From NCBI GenBank assembly GCA_021234155.1, contig JAJEKV010000010.1, positions 15,318,275 through 15,382,274 of the forward strand: DNA of 64,000 nt, in the 5' to 3' direction. The notes beneath the pieces were generated by a model that saw only the letters and a program-made list of their open reading frames with translations, searched no databases and was not told the origin of the DNA. Position 1 is the stretch's first letter; the number at the start of each line of letters is the position of its first letter. Origin of the DNA: Isoetes taiwanensis. Lineage: Eukaryota; Streptophyta; Lycopodiopsida; Isoetales; Isoetaceae. Positions 1-11,426 of the stretch are shown here, piece by piece. Position numbers and translations under genes: made by a program.

Positions 1-449
1 CAAAGAAAGGGCGCTGCAAAGAGAAGTAAAAAACCATTCAATGACACAATTCGCATGTTAAATGACACAATTCCAACATGTTAAGTATGAATTATAATCA
101 ATATATGTTCCAAGGCACATAGTTTAACTAATATGAAAACCTTTTTAAGTTAGAAACTCAGGTGTGTCAGTTCAGAGATTGTCTTGAAGATGGCAAGCAA
201 TTCAAGTTGGGCTCAAAGGGTTCTAGGTGCCACCCTGGTAACTTTGAAATGCTGGTCCATGTTAAACAACATCGGAAGCCAATAAGAGTGATGAAATTGG
301 AAAAGTGTATCCTATTGTAAATCTACCAGTCTCCAATTATCCTTTTTTAAATCGACACTTTTCTGCGCAGAGGAAAAGATCACGTCCCCGTAGACCAATT
401 ACATTTTCTACTGTGGCAAAGCCTTCACGACAATGAAAGAAGAACTTAC

Positions 450-770
450 GAATTCAATTTTTGTAGTTTTTCAGAATCAGAGAAAACAATCTCGCCAAGC
501 CTAGAACGATTTACTTCCCCATCATCACGAAGGATCTCAGGACCAAAAATTGACACCACTCTCTTCCATCCCCATGTATCCTTTGCCAATGCGGCCTATA
601 AATTCAGAAAATATCAGCAGATCTGCTCTAACGTGAGCTAATCTAGATTGGCAGGTACTCACATGGGCTATTTTATCTGCATCAATAATAGGCAGGCCCT
701 GGTCCTGAAGCTCCTTAGAGACTGTGCTCTTGCCGGAGGCGATACCTCCGGTCAAACCTACCAGTCGCAT
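450..770 (-). CDS. Dephospho-CoA kinase, exons 1-2 (5' part of gene)
   Basis: Exon 1 (770-663) encodes 36 residues from an ATG: a beta strand and Walker A loop (GLTGGIASGKSTV), then DADKIAH, the acidic substrate-site motif of the CoaE family. GTGAGT follows as donor. A TATAG acceptor opens exon 2 (595-450), which continues in frame with KDTWGWKRVV, GPEIL and GEVNRSRLGEIVF, the order seen in plant CoaE proteins, and ends at a GTAAGT donor. The family phosphorylates dephospho-CoA at the ribose 3'-OH using ATP, the last step of CoA synthesis. Later exons should lie at lower coordinates. I could not find them in 1-449, so they are outside the window or the gene is a fragment. The identification is firm; whether the gene is intact is unknown. 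Confidence 0.85.
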
Positions 771-1277
771 TTTGGGCCGCACTAATCCTATGGGTTGCCA
801 TTGCAAATATGGGCATCTTTAGCAGACTTCAAGAAAATAGTTTAGGTAGATTACTTAGGGTTTTAGTTTTGAGGCTTTTTCCACGGTTGGCTTAAAATTT
901 AAAATATGGCTGTCTTATAAATAACTACAAGAAATTTATGTTGGAATGGTCTAGGAGCGGGTCACCGGCTACATCGGAAAGTGCAACCGGTGCGCATCCC
1001 CCTATACATAAAGGTTTGGACTGAACTCCAATGGTGTCATTAAGCAACAACTATTATGAAAATTTGCTTCTTCACTTTGATATTGCTCTTTCTTGTCTTG
1101 ACCAAATGGAATCAATACAAAAAAACAATGGTAAAAAAAATGGAATTACTTAGAACAAATAACTGATATTCAAGAAGTAAGAGGAGGCTTGTAAAAAATT
1201 GCTATATGTACACTCTTCACTGCATAGGATCCGCTGTATCTACATTCTATGCTATGTACATTGTCTCATACAAATGG
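771..1277. other. Intergenic stretch, no gene seen
   Basis: AT-rich sequence between the dephospho-CoA kinase start and the EXORDIUM-like 3' end. It would hold the kinase promoter, but no clear TATA box or other element stands out. Confidence 0.4.
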
Positions 1278-1944
1278 CTATGGATAAGCACAGTTGCTGG
1301 TAGACGGATCCCACAAGGCAGGCAACGGGAATGCTCTGCTTCCAGCGCCATAAGCATTGAAACTAGCTCCGCTCTTTTGATCCATCATCAGCTCTCCAGG
1401 ATATCCACAGTAAGCACCCTTTCCAAATATACCTGTGCAACCTATAGCGGCTTGTAATGGCACTTTAGCATCTCCTTGATAATAGCCATCAGTAAACGGA
1501 TTTGTCGCAGCACCAGCAACCATGGTAGCAATGTTTATGATCATTCCGTCAATGCCCACATCTCCATTTGGAGCAGTCAATGGCTTTGTATCAGGCCCAA
1601 AATAATTCTTGGCGAACGGCCATGCGCATTTCCCAGGACACTGGGTTGCAGAGTTTCCGACGCAAGCATACGGAATCGCTTGCGTTTTGCCCATTTTTAT
1701 TGAAGAATGCGAAGTGCATGTTTGCACACAAAAGCCTTCTACATTCACATCATCAGAAGTGAGGAGTAGATACAGAGCATTTGTTCCTCCAGAGAATGGC
1801 TTAGAACTGGAGGCCTTCTTTACCAGATTCTCCACATCTATCTTCTTCAGATTTTTTCCAAGGGAATATGAATCAGAAGACTCTGCCCCTAATTTGACAG
1901 ACTCTAGAATAGATCTCCCAACAGAATCTTTATAACCAGCAGTC
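1278..1944 (-). CDS. EXORDIUM/PHI-1-like protein, C-terminal part
   Basis: The minus strand is open for about 220 codons to a TAG. It reads RTAGYKDSVG, LGAESSDSYS, LYLLLTSDDVNVEGFC, PYACVGNSATQCPGKCAWPF, PNGDVGIDGMI, GYYQGDAKVP, GCTGIFGKGAYCGYPGE and a final ALWDPSTSNC. This is the conserved order of the EXORDIUM (phosphate-induced protein 1) family of secreted apoplastic plant proteins linked to growth control. The cysteine-rich centre and C-terminus are complete. The N-terminal third, with signal peptide, is absent: upstream the frame hits TAA, directly after a possible AAAG acceptor. The family is usually intronless, so this is either a 5'-truncated copy or a gene with an upstream exon I cannot see. 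Confidence 0.8.
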
Positions 1945-2120
1945 CTTTAGTGCAATTACTTAATGTAATACAAAACAAAGCAACCAAAGGGGCTATATTA
2001 TATTGGTACTCTTAGGGCCCCCCGTGCCATTTTTCCTTGTTAGCCTTTTATTTCCTGTAAAAATGTTGTACAAAGGTGTGGCAAGCTGCTTACCAAAGGT
2101 GATCTATACACACGTTTCTG

Positions 2121-2370
2121 TCATAAATCTGTCAAACTGGTGCAAATGGTTCTCCATTTTGGAAAATGGGTGATGTTATGTTTTTGTACATAATTTTTTG
2201 GATCAACAACAGGCCAACCAGGTGATGCATACCCCTTTTCATTCAGAAGAGCTATGTATTCTTGCAGAATTCTTCTTATGTGGCTGAATTCAGGTCGTTT
2301 ATCAGGGTTCCTGTCCCAGCATGCTTCAATTCAGGGGGGGGCAGTATGTAGGCACTTCAGGCCTGGCATT
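2121..2370 (-). pseudogene. Protein kinase C-lobe fragment (last exon)
   Basis: After a possible ACAG acceptor the minus strand reads NARPEVPTYCPP, then, past a run of eight C, EACWDRNPDKRPEF and SHIRRILQEYIALLNEKG. This is kinase subdomain X-XI with the conserved CW..NP..RP motif near the end of Ser/Thr and dual-specificity kinases. The tail then reads SPGWPVVDPKN and runs to TGA at 2121. The C run breaks the frame by one base, so the piece is either decayed or carries a sequencing error. Upstream exons would lie where the CACTA element now sits or beyond it. The kinase class cannot be assigned. Confidence 0.6.
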
Positions 2371-2525
2371 CTGTATTAAACCCAATCAAGATTTAACCCA
2401 TGAGTATGCGCATCAACAATGCATAGAAACAAAATTCCGGAAACAGACAGAACACTGACATTCAAAACAGGCAACATAGCTTTATGAATATTTAACTTAT
2501 CCAGTAACCAAATAAGCAGCATATT

Positions 2526-2567
2526 CACTACAAGAGAACAGTGATTTATTGTCACTTTTTTTGTCAG
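2526..2567 (+). repeat. Left terminal inverted repeat of CACTA element
   Basis: The outer 13 bp match the right end perfectly. Similarity continues with few mismatches for about 40 bp through TTTATTGTCA and TTTTTTTGTCA. Confidence 0.93.
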
Positions 2568-3180
2568 TAAAATAACATGTCAAAAAACTGATACAAAAGT
2601 GACAATAACTGTGACAAAATTAGTGACATCCAAATGACAATAGATATGACAATGGAGTGCCATAATAGTGACAAAAAAAAAAGTGACAAAATGATGACTA
2701 TCATATGACACTAGACTGACATGGTTCTGACAAAACCGTATGTCAAGAATGTGACAATAAATTGACCTAATAATGACAAAAATAGTGCAAAAAAAAAGCG
2801 ACAAAATGATGACTATCATATGACACTAGACTGACATGGTTCTGACAAAACCATATGTCAAGAATGTGACAATAAATTGACTTAATAATGACGAAAATAG
2901 TGACAAAAAAATGATATAAATCTGACTATAACGTACCATTTAGATGACAAAATTGTGACCATAGATTGATATAGTTTTGACAAAAGTATTTGCCAGAAAT
3001 GTGACAATAGACTGACTTTATAATAACAAAAGTAGTGACAAAGAAATGATATAAATACTATCACAATATGCCAATAAAATGACCCAAATGTGACAAAAGA
3101 AAAAGAATAAGTGACAAAAAGTTGACAATAAGTGAGTGTAAAGTGACAATAAAGTGACTTTGTAGATAATTTGATAAAAG
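2568..3180. repeat. Left subterminal repeat region of CACTA element
   Basis: Dozens of short TGACAAAA/TGACAATA units in both orientations, presumably binding sites for the element's accessory protein. A tandem duplication with a period of about 118 bp covers roughly 2681-2900, starting with GTGACAAAATGATGACTATC in the first copy and a one-base variant of it in the second. Confidence 0.85.
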
Positions 3181-3205
3181 TGTCTTCAAGAATGTAAAGA
3201 TACCA

Positions 3206-5590
3206 TCAACCATCTCCTTCATGCTCATCATTGAGCTCCAATGCAGTAGTATCAATAAGATGTCTGCGCCTGGGTACAACATGAACCACAATCCACCACC
3301 TTGGGTTAACAGAGTTTTCAGTAAAGAAAACCTGTTCAACTTGTTTAGGGTAAACAAATGGTTCGTTCATTTCTCCAAGAATCTGTGTTGAATCAATCTC
3401 GTAGAAACCCGAAGGATGTGATCTCACGGTCTTATTTCTGCCTCTATAAATAACTTTGAACCACTTTGCCTTCAATATAGTTACATGAAATGAACGGAAG
3501 TCAACATCAATAATATTGGTGATTTGCCCAACATAATTAAGATCACCCGTAACTGGTTGCCGATCACGTTGACTAGCTTGGCTTTTTTGTTCAAATTGAG
3601 AAGCAATTCCACAGTCATTTGTCAGACGACCTTTATCGACCTCTATAGTTCGAAGATGATTTTTCCATAAGCCCACATGGAATTGTGGAAATGAGCCTGC
3701 ATTTTACAGGATATGAGAAAGCAAATCATATGTATGTAGCAAACATTACCAATAAATAGAAAGTTATACCTTCTTAACGCATCCAAGTGCGATATTGAAG
3801 TCATCCTTTGGAACATCCTCTCCATTATCTCGTGCATTTTCCATTGCTTCAAGCAACCAATCACGAGTCATATCCTCAGGCAATTCTTCCAATGATTCTG
3901 GATATAGAACACGTTTTCGGCCATGATGTATGCTATTATGTGCAAAATCTTGCCTGGCCATCTCCCTCTCTTCTCTAGCAAGTCTATACCTCTCCCTCCA
4001 CTTATCAAGACTATCAGTATTACATATTACAAACTTATTTATTTCTTCAAACATTTCCTCGTTCAATTTGCGTTGCACTCCATGACCTTGCAAGACTTCT
4101 TTTGCTACTTCCTTATCTTCCTCACCATTCCAAATCTTTGGTGCATCTTTGTGTATTGAAATTGTGCCTTCACTTAAAAAGAACAATGTTTCATGAAGCA
4201 AGTGACCCTCGGTCATGGACCCCTCAGGCCTAGCCATTTGCCGGATGTATTCTTTCAAAACTTTCATGTACCATTCTAAAAAAAACATCCACCGACTTGG
4301 AGCTGGTCCAAGAAGCCGGATTTCTTCTGGTAGATGAACCAATAAGTGTACTTGAAGGTCAAAAAAACTTGTAGGAAGCTCTTTCTCCATCATGCACAGA
4401 AGCTCAACTATCTCAACCTCCATTCTTGAAATGTCATCTAAGCTAATCTCTTTCGTTGAGACCCATCTATACACAAAATTGGTAGTTGTTAACAACAAAA
4501 TTGAAAACAAACTACTAACAAAGTTTTTAAACCATACCTTGCAAACTTTCCAAGTCGATATATAATGTCACGTATGTTACTCGTAAGACAATTCTCAATT
4601 GCACATGGAAGAATGTGCTACAATGCAGCAAACACACATAATGAAGAAATATCCAACAAGATAATTAATACAAAATTAATACCTGTATAAATTTGTGCCA
4701 ATCATGGGACTTTAACCCACTAAGATCACCATCTTTTGTGAAGGCTTTACGTAGTGACGCACCATAGCCGGTAGGAGTGCGCATTTTGGATATAATATTA
4801 GTCACTTGCAACTCCTCTGATTTACTTAGAACCTACGGTGCCTTGGGTAACATAATGGCTTTGCCCTCCTCTTCAATAGGCCATAAGGTACGCATTATGT
4901 TACAATCTTGTAAGTCTCTTCTAGCACTTAATTTCTCCCAATCCCCAGTCAAATGTCTCCAGAGTGATTGTCCAACATTTTTGAAGACATGCATAGGATC
5001 GAGTAGGTGCACAAGTTTTAGCTCTGGCCAATATTCAAGGCGATAAAATATGGATAAACGTTTCATGCCTGGTGGTGGTATAACATCATCATCATTCGAA
5101 GCACCTTGTGATTCACGCGCCATAGTCCATGTTTCTAACCAATCCTTGGGTGTCCTACGCGTCGGTCGCTTAGTAGCATTTGATCCTCGCATAGGGTGAT
5201 TGCATGGTAGGTACTTTTTGTGTCCGCGATATATTTGCTTGTTAAGGTGCTTCAAATCAGTTCCACATGATGGGCAACCATTCATTCCACTTGTTTGCAA
5301 ACCTATATGTAGATAATGAGTTAGCATTTAATAAAAAGAGCATTGGTATTTAAAAAAGACATATCAGAAGCAACACTAAAACCAGGATAATCATGTGTCG
5401 TGAAGCAACATATTGCATGTAATGTGAACTGATGTGGCGTCCTTATTTGGATGCCTTGCCATAATATCTCTAACTCTTCTATGAGTGGTTCAATGTACAC
5501 ATCCATGTTCTTTACTTGATGCTTACCTGATAATAGTATAATAAATAAAACTTGTGAAAATGACATATTGAAATGTAATAAGGACAAACC
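3206..5590 (-). pseudogene. TNP2-type CACTA transposase, N-terminally truncated
   Basis: Minus-strand exons, in protein order: 5587-5330 with DVYIEPLIEELEILWQGIQI and FTTHDYPGFSVASD (second half of the tnp2 transposase domain); 5327-4833 with GCPSCGTDL, YRGHKKYLPCNHPMRG and LDPMHVFKNVGQSLW; 4510-3764 with a DUF4218-type segment (LPTSFFDLQVHLLVHLPEEI, GPAPSRWMFFLEWYMK); 3676-3206 with a DUF4216-type segment (VDFRSFHVTILKAKWFKV, PFVYPKQVEQVFF). Introns separate the blocks. The N-terminal half of the tnp2 domain, with the start of the catalytic core, is not visible upstream of 5590. The gene therefore looks non-functional, although the middle and C-terminal domains are well kept. Confidence 0.88.
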
Positions 5591-6026
5591 AAAGGCAAAT
5601 GTACTAGTCCGTTAAGAGTTTAAAATACAAGGCTATGGACACAACCTATGGGATCGTTTATTAATCAGGAGAAACTCATATCTAAGCTTCATTTTTATGC
5701 CTAATGAGTAGGGCCATTTCTCGAGTCATTTACTACCCAAAATATAACTAGAAGCTAACGTGATTAGGCTAAGCATTGTTTTTGCGCCTAATGAGTATGA
5801 CATTAGCCATACTCTAATGGTTTCTATTAGCCATGTGGGTTTCTATTAGAAAATGAATTCATTCCCAAACTTAGAATATTCGATAGGCTAGGTCCTTTTG
5901 GGCCATGCGTTTCTCATTAATAGGATCTTAAACATACTCAAACATACTTAGGGATAATTTAATAGTTAAGTCTAAAATCTAATGTCCAAAATCTAATTAA
6001 GTCCAAAAATCTAATAGTTCTAATAA

Positions 6027-6066
6027 TGACAAAACAATGTGACGAAATTTTCGTCACTACATTGTC
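6027..6066. repeat. 40-bp near-perfect palindrome inside the CACTA element
   Basis: It starts TGACAAAACAATGTGACGAA and continues as its own reverse complement to CACTACATTGTCA. It uses the TGACAAAA motif of the subterminal repeats and lies upstream of the transposase. It could be a regulatory copy of the end-binding sites. Confidence 0.6.
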
Positions 6067-7059
6067 AAATTGCACATGAACGTTTTCCCGTCCCCGTTCC
6101 CGCCTAATCAATGTCAACCACTCTAAAAATCAAGAAAACAAAGAATCGTCCCACCTTGAGATCCGAAGGCCTCCTCCTCCTCATTGATGCGCTGCCAAAT
6201 GACCAAATGAGAAGAACCTGATAGAAGAATTGCTGCTAGAAGAGAAGAACGGTGGAGTAGGTGTCAAGCATCGATTGCAGTCTTTTTTTGGCAACTTTTT
6301 GCTAAAACCAACAACTAACCGGCATTATATTTTTCTGTTGTTCAAGAAGATCAAACACACGGGAGCCATTTCAAGGAGATCACAACACAGGGGAGCCATT
6401 CACAGGAACCAGAGCACAACACGGATCAGGTGCTTGCTTCTTTATAAATCTGATTGCTTGCTTCATCTGGACAATCTTGCTTGCTTCAGAGGCCAGTAAA
6501 GGAAAACCCCAGTAAGAGGTCACAGTTTCAAGATATTGAGGTGCCTGTCTACGTTCCAAAATTATGCATCCTTGCATGCCACAATCGATTTGCTTTCTCT
6601 CACTCTGTTACCATTTTAAGACCTTAGATTCAAATGTTAGGTCTTTTAGATGAGTTATCAGTTTATATATACAGATACAATGTGGATGATGAAATAGGAT
6701 TAATATAAGAATTAGGAAGGTTTATTCAACATGCTTACAGCTGCATCTCGTTCTATGAGTTATTGCCAACTTACCAGAAAATATTTTCTGAAACATGTCT
6801 ATCAGTTCTTAAAACATGTCTTCCCATGCCACTTCTTTACAGCTGTATATCCTCATTTTCTCTATTTCCAATGCATCCTTCTGCATGTGAGCATTTGCAT
6901 AAATGCTTGCCATGAGCACATAACTACCTGAAGAGCCAGTATCCAACCTGAAAAGCTGATTCGACTATTCACTTCTGCTAGGAGCTTTTGTGAAGCAAAT
7001 CAAGCATTTAGCAGGATTGCACAACCAACTATATATACATGGAGTGCAATCCCTACTCC

Positions 7060-7236
7060 AGTGTATCAGGGGGGTTAGTGATAAATATGTTTATGTTGCT
7101 GTAATCAAAGCATCTACAATGACATTAAACTTTTCGCATGGCAGACTCATTCATGGATGCATGATTCAAAATAAATTCTCATCTGAGGTTGTGGCAGGAA
7201 GCGCTCTGATTGATTTGTATGCTAAGTGTGGCCTAT
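7060..7236 (+). pseudogene. Captured PLS-type pentatricopeptide repeat fragment
   Basis: The plus strand reads SDKYVYVAVIKAS, FSHGRLIHGCMIQNKF and EVVAGSALIDLYAKCG, one and a half PPR units of the plant PLS subclass (GR.IH and ALIDLYAKCG are hallmark positions). Such proteins bind organellar RNA. There is no start codon in context and no further repeats, and the frame stops right after CG. It lies between the two element genes of the CACTA transposon, so it was probably captured. Confidence 0.75.
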
Positions 7237-7689
7237 AGTTTCAGATTTCTCATTGTCTGTCTTTTTGTTTATCCTTCCACTATTTCTCATTGGTCTGGTA
7301 TCCTTGCATTATTGGTCTGGTATCCTTCCTATTACAGCCTAGTAAGATTGTCAATCTTGTTCCAAGAGTATCTTACCTATGCAAACACAAGCTTTGTTAG
7401 ATCCTCTGGATTTTTTGCATTTCTGCATGCTAGATTTCTTACTATTTTCTTGCATCTGAAGCAGTAATTGCTAGATTCAAAGTATTGAGAATGGTAGATC
7501 AGAGCTGAGAAATAGAGAGGATGAAGCCACTCTGAGTTTGAAACATGCATCGGGAATCTGAGATTCCATATTCCAGCATTGTCTAATGCAAGAATTAAGA
7601 TATACCTGCAACAGTCAACAAAGCATTTCAATACGAATCATGCTAGAAAGATGGAATAAAAAACGCTATAAGTTTTTATGTAAAAGCCA

Positions 7690-8049
7690 TAGATCTATCT
7701 GTACCTGTGCAGTGGAACGTGCTACTGCATCAAACAAGTGGAAAATGATCTCCATGAAGCCATGGTAGTCACAACTTAAAACAGATGTGCCAAGCCATTG
7801 ATTGGTTCCGCTAGGCGAAATTGGCATGCCATCCAAAGTATACACTCCCTGTATGTTGTAGTAATCTGCCAGCTTGAGTGGAGTATCTGGATTCACATAA
7901 GACACATCGTTTACTGCATATCTCTGCTTCCCACTGATCGAGGGGGCAGAGTTATACAACGTAATTGTTTTTGTAATGTTTATCATCCCATAATGGTAAG
8001 AGCCTTGGGGATTAGGCCTTGCAGATCCGGTTGTCAAATTCCATTCCCA
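7690..8049 (-). pseudogene. Captured SKU5/SKS-like multicopper oxidase fragment
   Basis: The minus strand reads WNLTTGSARPNPQGSYHYG, NITKTITLYNSAP, GKQRYAVNDVSYVNPDTPLK and LADYYNIQGVYTLDGM, then SVLSCDYHGFMEIIF. This is the C-terminal cupredoxin region of SKU5-similar proteins, GPI-anchored or secreted multicopper-oxidase relatives acting at the plant cell wall. After MEIIF the normal sequence is lost. No flanking exons are found, and the copper-binding C-terminus is absent. It is a single gene piece carried in antisense orientation to the nearby PPR fragment. Confidence 0.8.
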
Positions 8050-9335
8050 GATCCAACAGCTTTAAATGTCTAAATAAATGCAGCTACAACAGCTTCCCAT
8101 CTGCTTCCAATGTGTAGACAAATGTAGTCCTGCTCCAGCAGCTTCAAATGTCTAGACAAAGTCTCAATCCCTTTAGGAGTTTTGCTAGCTTGTTATTATT
8201 TGTCATGTTGTTGGTCCTGATTAGACTTCAAGGTAATGTTTTGAATGAATCGCTTGGCTCATAGCATCTGTAATGCTTGGACTGCTTATGGCAGTCTGAA
8301 CTGTCATTCCATTACCATTTTACTCTATGAATTGTTTCCTCTATGTGGAAGGTATGATTAATGCTCCAATTTTGATCTGCAATGCAATATGACTCAACCT
8401 CCATGTGTTTGAAACAAAAGCTTACACTTACTCAGCTTGAGAAGGTAAAGAAGCTGAATCTTTTTCTTTTGTTGCTCTAGAAGGGAATGTGGAAGACAAG
8501 TCGCACGATAATGAACTGAAATGGCACAAATAGGAGACCTGGTGCCTATATATGTCTCTCGCTATTTTTCTGTGCTACTGCTTCCCTGTCCATCCAGTGT
8601 TTCCTAGACTAGTTCACACCACATCCTCATCCACCACATTATATGGTGGTATGATCATGCCGACCATGTTATCATAAATTGCTGTTTACAATTTAACATT
8701 CCTATTCATTGTTGACCTTTGGTACATCTAATGCTGTGTGTTAAAAATGCAGAAGCGGTCTTTACTTTGTCGGTGCAGTTTCTGTGACACACGAGAACCA
8801 GGTTTGAGCCAACACAAGCTTCCTTTCTTATTTAAGGCTTATAAATATTAGTCTAGAGTGCCTGCATTCATTGACACTTAACATTCTGCATTTCTGTCAG
8901 TGGGAACATGAGAAAAAAGAAACACTAAAACTGGGCCAATTGATATGTGTGAAAACAACTACAAGAATGCATTCTAAAGGGTAAGCTATATGCAGCGTCT
9001 TATGGCTGTAATTCATTATCATTGAAGATGCCCTGGAGAAACTGAAGTGTACTGGTCTTTGTTCATAACACCAAATAAACATCTTGTACTCCTTTTCTGT
9101 AGATGAAGAAATGAAGACTTACATAAGGTTTTTTGTCAAACAACCTTGTTAGAAATGATTCCATATGGTGCATGAGGCCAATCAAAGCTAGGGAAAATAG
9201 GAATGCCGTCTAGGGACGTCTCCTCGGAATCTATGTGCCGCTTTTGCATTTGAGTTTAAGTTGTTGAGTTTTAATGTCATTGTAGATTGTTGAGTTTTAA
9301 TATTGTTCTTGTTGTTATTGTATCTGTAGTTCAAC

Positions 9336-10443
9336 ATGGCTAACGGCAAGGAAAATGAAAAGGGAAAGGAGAAAGGTGTCTCCGCTAAGATGCTATCAAA
9401 GATCTTGTCAATGTTAACAGAGGAACAAAAGGACGCAGTGGCACATGAACTATTAAATGGAGGCGCATCGTCATCGAAGAAATCCAAGAGAAGGTCTTCC
9501 ATTGGTAGTCGCACTTCCAAGACATCGGGAGAAGGCAATGAATCGACGGCATCGGGAAATTCTCGTGGTATGAGCTTTAGGAAGTTGGGCGACACTGAGG
9601 TATAACTTTGTGCATATTTATTTTGAGTGTTGTTTTTATCTTAATTTTCTTCATATATTGGTAGGGATTACCTAAGACGGAAGGCACGAAAAGGTCTGAC
9701 ATCCAAGCCTTCATCTGTTAAAAAAGCAAACTGGAAAAAGTTTCTAGAATTGGCGAAGGTGGAGCACCACGTGAAGAAATTAGCAGCATCTCAAAGGAAG
9801 AAAAAACCATGTACTGGTTCAGGTGGGGATAGATCGATCATCTCTAATTATGTGAGTATTACTTCTTATTTGTTTGAAATCAAGTTAGTATATGATACTT
9901 ATAACTACCCCATATTTTCAATATTTAGTATGCCCACTTTAGGGGCTATCCTAGTGAGAAGGTCACTTCTGAGATTAAGGAAATTGGAGGATGGAAGAAA
10001 TGGATCAAACGCGAAAGTAATGAAGGACGTGTATTTCCAGAAACAAAGGTACACTTTCAATTTTAAGAATCATAATTTGAAAATATACATGTAAGGCATT
10101 ACTTGGCATTAACTTTTTTATTCAATTATAAATGTTGTAGCACATGGCACAAGATTACGTAGGCAAGGGCATTGTCCCGCCAATAGATGTCAAAGGAAAA
10201 GCCATTGCGCAAGTAGCAGATGAGGAGAATGAAGACACTGAAGAGACTGTGCATGTAAGTGTTCTAGCTAGATATAGTACATGCTTGTGACTTTTAAATT
10301 GTAGACATATAACCCTTTGTTTTTTCTTTTTGTAGCTGGATATATACGGATCATCAAGCAGCAGTGGAAGCGAAGATGAATCCAGCAGCGACAGCGCAGA
10401 AAGTACATCTAGTAGTGAAAATGAAGACGTTGAAATTGATTAA
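9336..10443 (+). CDS. Second CACTA gene (TNPA position), five exons
   Basis: Exons by GT-AG signals: 9336-9599 (ATG, 88 codons; lysine-rich start, MLSKILSMLTEEQKDAVAHE, serine-rich basic stretch), about 9666-9851 (KKANWKKFLELAKVEHHVKK), 9929-10048 (40 codons, YAHFRGYPSEKVTSEIKEIG), 10141-10254 (38 codons, DYVGKGIVPPIDVKGKAIAQ) and 10336-10443 (Ser/Asp/Glu-rich tail ending in TAA). All later introns are phase 0. The exon 1/exon 2 join is off by one base if the plain TAG acceptor is used, so the copy may carry an indel. By position it corresponds to the regulatory protein of En/Spm elements that binds the subterminal motifs; I see no named domain. The protein would be basic at the start and acidic at the end. 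Confidence 0.65.
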
Positions 10444-10549
10444 GACATCTCCATTATTTCTTTTGTGAGAAAACTATCTTTATATACACTTTTCATTTTA
10501 CTAGGTTTATGTACACTGTTCATTTTAAATGTTTTGAATCAAACATGGT

Positions 10550-11379
10550 GAATTGACAAATGAGATTGACAACAATCTGTCAAAAATTTGAATTAATTAC
10601 GACCAAAACGTGACTAAGCATTGTTAACAAAAATGACATAAATGTAGTAAAATGATGATAAAAAAATGTCAAAAAGTAGCTTCAAACATGACCAAGTATG
10701 TGACAAAAATTTGCCAAAAAAGTGAAAAATATGACCTAAAATATGACAAAAGAGTGTCAAAAAGAACACAAAATAGGGACCATAAAATTGCCAAAAAATT
10801 GCCTAAAATTTGACAAAATAGATGTCAAAGAATAGCCAAGAAAAGTGACAAAAAGGCTATAAACTATGACAAAATAAATGACAAAAAGATGGTACAAAAA
10901 TTAACAAATAGGCATTAAAGAATTGCCAAAAAAAAATGACAAAAAAAAGATTAGAATATAACATAAAAAATGACAATAAATTATCCAAAAATAACCTAAA
11001 GTATGACAAAATAGGTGCTGAAGAATTGCCAAAAGAAGTGACAAAAAAAGATTTAAAGTATGACAAAATATGTGTCAAAAATTTGCCAAGAGAAGTGCCA
11101 CACAATTGCCAAAAAAGTGACAAAACAATGACAATAAATTATCCAAAAAAAACCTAAAGTATGACAAAATAGGTGCTGAAGAATTTCCAAAAAAAGTGAC
11201 AAAAAAAAAGCTTTAAAGTATGTCAAAATATGTGTCAAAAATTTGCCAAGAGATGTGCCACACAATTGCCAAAAAAGTGACAAAAAAATGACAAAACAGT
11301 GACGATGCATCGTCACTTTTTTTTGACATATTTATAGCATGTTTTTGTCAGTTCTCCAGAATTTGCAGTAGTCTACAAT
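10550..11379. repeat. Right subterminal repeat region of CACTA element
   Basis: Repeated TGACAAAA, TTGCCAAAA and GTGACAAA units. A unit of about 158 bp is duplicated in tandem (from about 10970, again from about 11128), each copy containing ATGACAAAATAGGTGCTG, TGTGTCAAAAATTTGCCAAG and GTGCCACACAATTGCC. Confidence 0.85.
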
Positions 11380-11421
11380 GTGACAAAAAAACTGACAATA
11401 AACCCCTATTCTCTTGTAGTG
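11380..11421 (-). repeat. Right terminal inverted repeat of CACTA element
   Basis: Read on the minus strand it begins CACTACAAGAGAATAGGGG and matches the left end in all of the first 13 positions and most of the first 40. Confidence 0.93.
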
Positions 11422-11426
11422 ATTAT

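Larger units (their letters stand above)
2526..11421. mobile_element. Complete CACTA (En/Spm) DNA transposon, 8.9 kb
   Basis: The element begins CACTACAAGAGAA and ends with the exact reverse complement TTCTCTTGTAGTG. The 3-bp direct duplication ATT flanks it (2523-2525 and 11422-11424), as expected for this superfamily. Both ends carry dense TGACAAAA-type subterminal repeats. Inside are a TNP2-like transposase (minus), a second plus-strand multi-exon gene in the TNPA position, and host gene fragments (PPR and SKU5-like). The transposase appears to lack its N-terminal half, so the copy is probably non-autonomous. The clean TIRs and duplication suggest that it moved as a unit. Confidence 0.95.

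Noticed and set aside
1206-1935. Plus-strand open frames over the EXORDIUM-like region
   Set aside because: Shadows of the minus-strand coding sequence, without motifs of their own.
2580-3064. Minus-strand frames rich in Phe, Ile and His (2580-2819, 2882-3064)
   Set aside because: Translation of the left subterminal repeats, not genes.
10857-11316. Open frames in the right subterminal region of the CACTA element
   Set aside because: They are readings of TGACAAAA-type repeats and repeat the same phrases. No coding character.
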